Assembly: GCA_947503585.1 (NCBI GenBank)
Contig: CANNEJ010000141.1
Span: 1 to 5,051, forward strand
Origin: Anaerolineales bacterium
GTDB lineage: Bacteria; Chloroflexota; Anaerolineae; Anaerolineales; UBA11657
DNA: 5,051 nucleotides
Reading direction: 5' to 3'
Shown: piece after piece, positions 4,407-5,051 of the stretch
Numbering within the stretch: position 1 is the stretch's first letter
Layout of the letters: every line of letters starts with the position of its first letter
The notes under the pieces: generated by a model
What the model was told of the DNA's origin: nothing
Database searches by the model: none
The model's input: only the letters and a program-made list of their open reading frames with translations
Made by a program: the position numbers and the translations under genes

Positions 4407-5051
4407 TTAGCGGCTGGCCCAAAGCAGGCCGCGCTTCACAATCTCGCGCGCCTCGGGCACATCAAAGTCCGCGAGCACATGCCCGAGCGCGCAGTAGGCA
4501 ACGCGGCCGGCGCCCCACTGGCGCGTCCATGCCACCGGCATCACAGTGCCGGCAATCCACGGCGCGTGGGCGCCGTCAAATGTTGTGGTGGCAAGCACCT
4601 GATTGTTGGGGTCAACGTGCATGTAGTACTGCTCAGAGTGCATCGCGAATCCGGAAAGGCCAGTTGTAATCGGGTGCGTAGGATTGCTGATCTCTACGCG
4701 ATAGTCAATGATGTTTCCCGGATGCGCCACCCATTGGCCGCCAACCATGAACTGGTAGTCCGTGTTATCGCGGAACGCATCCGCCATGCCGCCGTGCCAG
4801 CCGGCGAGGCCCACGCCGCTTTGTACAGCCGCCTGCAAGTTGCGGCAATGCTCGGCGGGCAGTGCGCTCATCGTCCACACTGGCACAATCAAATCCAGCT
4901 TGTTCAAGCGGGCGGGGTCGAGCAGCACATCCAGCGTTAGCGCAGTTTCGCACTCGAAACCCTGCGCACCCAGCAGCGCACTAAAGAGCGCCGCGGTTTC
5001 ATGCGGCTGATGCCCGTCCCAGCCGCCAGCTAAAAACAGCGCAGACTTTTT
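4407..5051 (-). CDS. ThuA-like (trehalose utilisation family) protein, 5' end cut by window edge
   Basis: ThuA proteins adopt a class I glutamine-amidotransferase-like fold and, in rhizobia, act with ThuB in uptake-linked trehalose/disaccharide use through 3-keto sugars. The frame is open from the last base of the window (214 residues visible). Its edge reads KKSALFLAGGWDGHQPHETA, the normal ThuA opening with GGWDGH, so probably only the start codon is missing. An internal GTG at 4926-4928 could be mistaken for the start but would delete the first strand and helix. Conserved blocks, numbered from the window edge, are GWHGG (84-88), GGQWVAHPG (104-112), HPITTG (126-131), EQYYMHVDP (139-147) and the final WGAGRVAYCALGH (179-191). 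In GWHGG a His sits where amidotransferases have their nucleophile Cys, so amidotransferase activity is not expected. The gene is followed after 22 bp by a Gfo/Idh/MocA oxidoreductase, an association known for this family. There is no signal peptide in the visible part. Confidence 0.9.
   Translation of the reverse strand, partial: KKSALFLAGGWDGHQPHETAALFSALLGAQGFECETALTLDVLLDPARLNKLDLIVPVWTMSALPAEHCRNLQAAVQSGVGLAGWHGGMADAFRDNTDYQFMVGGQWVAHPGNIIDYRVEISNPTHPITTGLSGFAMHSEQYYMHVDPNNQVLATTTFDGAHAPWIAGTVMPVAWTRQWGAGRVAYCALGHVLADFDVPEAREIVKRGLLWASR

Overview
This is a GC-rich (roughly 60% by eye) bacterial window, densely coding, with ordinary TAA/TAG/TGA stops and short intergenic gaps. Nothing in it looks viral, plasmid-borne or transposon-related. 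The order scpB - pseudouridine synthase - cmk is a widespread bacterial housekeeping arrangement. The style of the genes, including a GPASSGK-type Cmk P-loop, is compatible with Chloroflexota (Anaerolineae-like). That placement is a guess from general familiarity, not a demonstrated assignment. Both ends of the window cut through genes, so it is probably a short metagenomic contig.

Left half (about 1-1982, all minus strand). Reading leftwards, the genes are a 59-residue TatA translocase subunit, the chromosome-segregation protein ScpB, a 23S rRNA-type pseudouridine synthase (RsuA/RluB family) and the first codons of cytidylate kinase (cmk). scpB and rluB are separated by one base (TGACATG), and the rluB stop overlaps the cmk start (TAATG), so these genes look translationally coupled. 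The pseudouridine synthase ends in a basic Pro/Ala/Arg tail made of three 29-residue tandem repeats (87 bp each at DNA level, two of them almost identical). The cmk fragment carries an in-frame TGA and a damaged Walker A motif. These are either real decay or errors at the contig end.

Middle (1983-2189). This is a 207-bp divergent intergenic region. It holds the Shine-Dalgarno site of tatA, a small hairpin, a 17-bp inverted repeat and a TATACT hexamer that could be the -10 box of the rightward gene.

Right half (2190-5051). A plus-strand, CgeB-like glycosyltransferase (352 aa) runs towards a two-gene minus-strand operon consisting of a ThuA-like protein followed by a Gfo/Idh/MocA-family oxidoreductase. 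The ThuA frame stays open to the last base of the window and probably lacks only its start codon. The ThuA + Gfo/Idh pairing recalls thuA-thuB of rhizobia and points to oxidation (3-keto chemistry) of a glycoside or disaccharide. The convergent 3' ends are 71 bp apart, and a perfect 7-bp-stem hairpin covers the stop codon of the oxidoreductase.

I do not see a convincing new biological system here. The most notable items are the repeat-expanded rRNA-modification enzyme, the apparently broken cmk start, and the ThuA/oxidoreductase pair.
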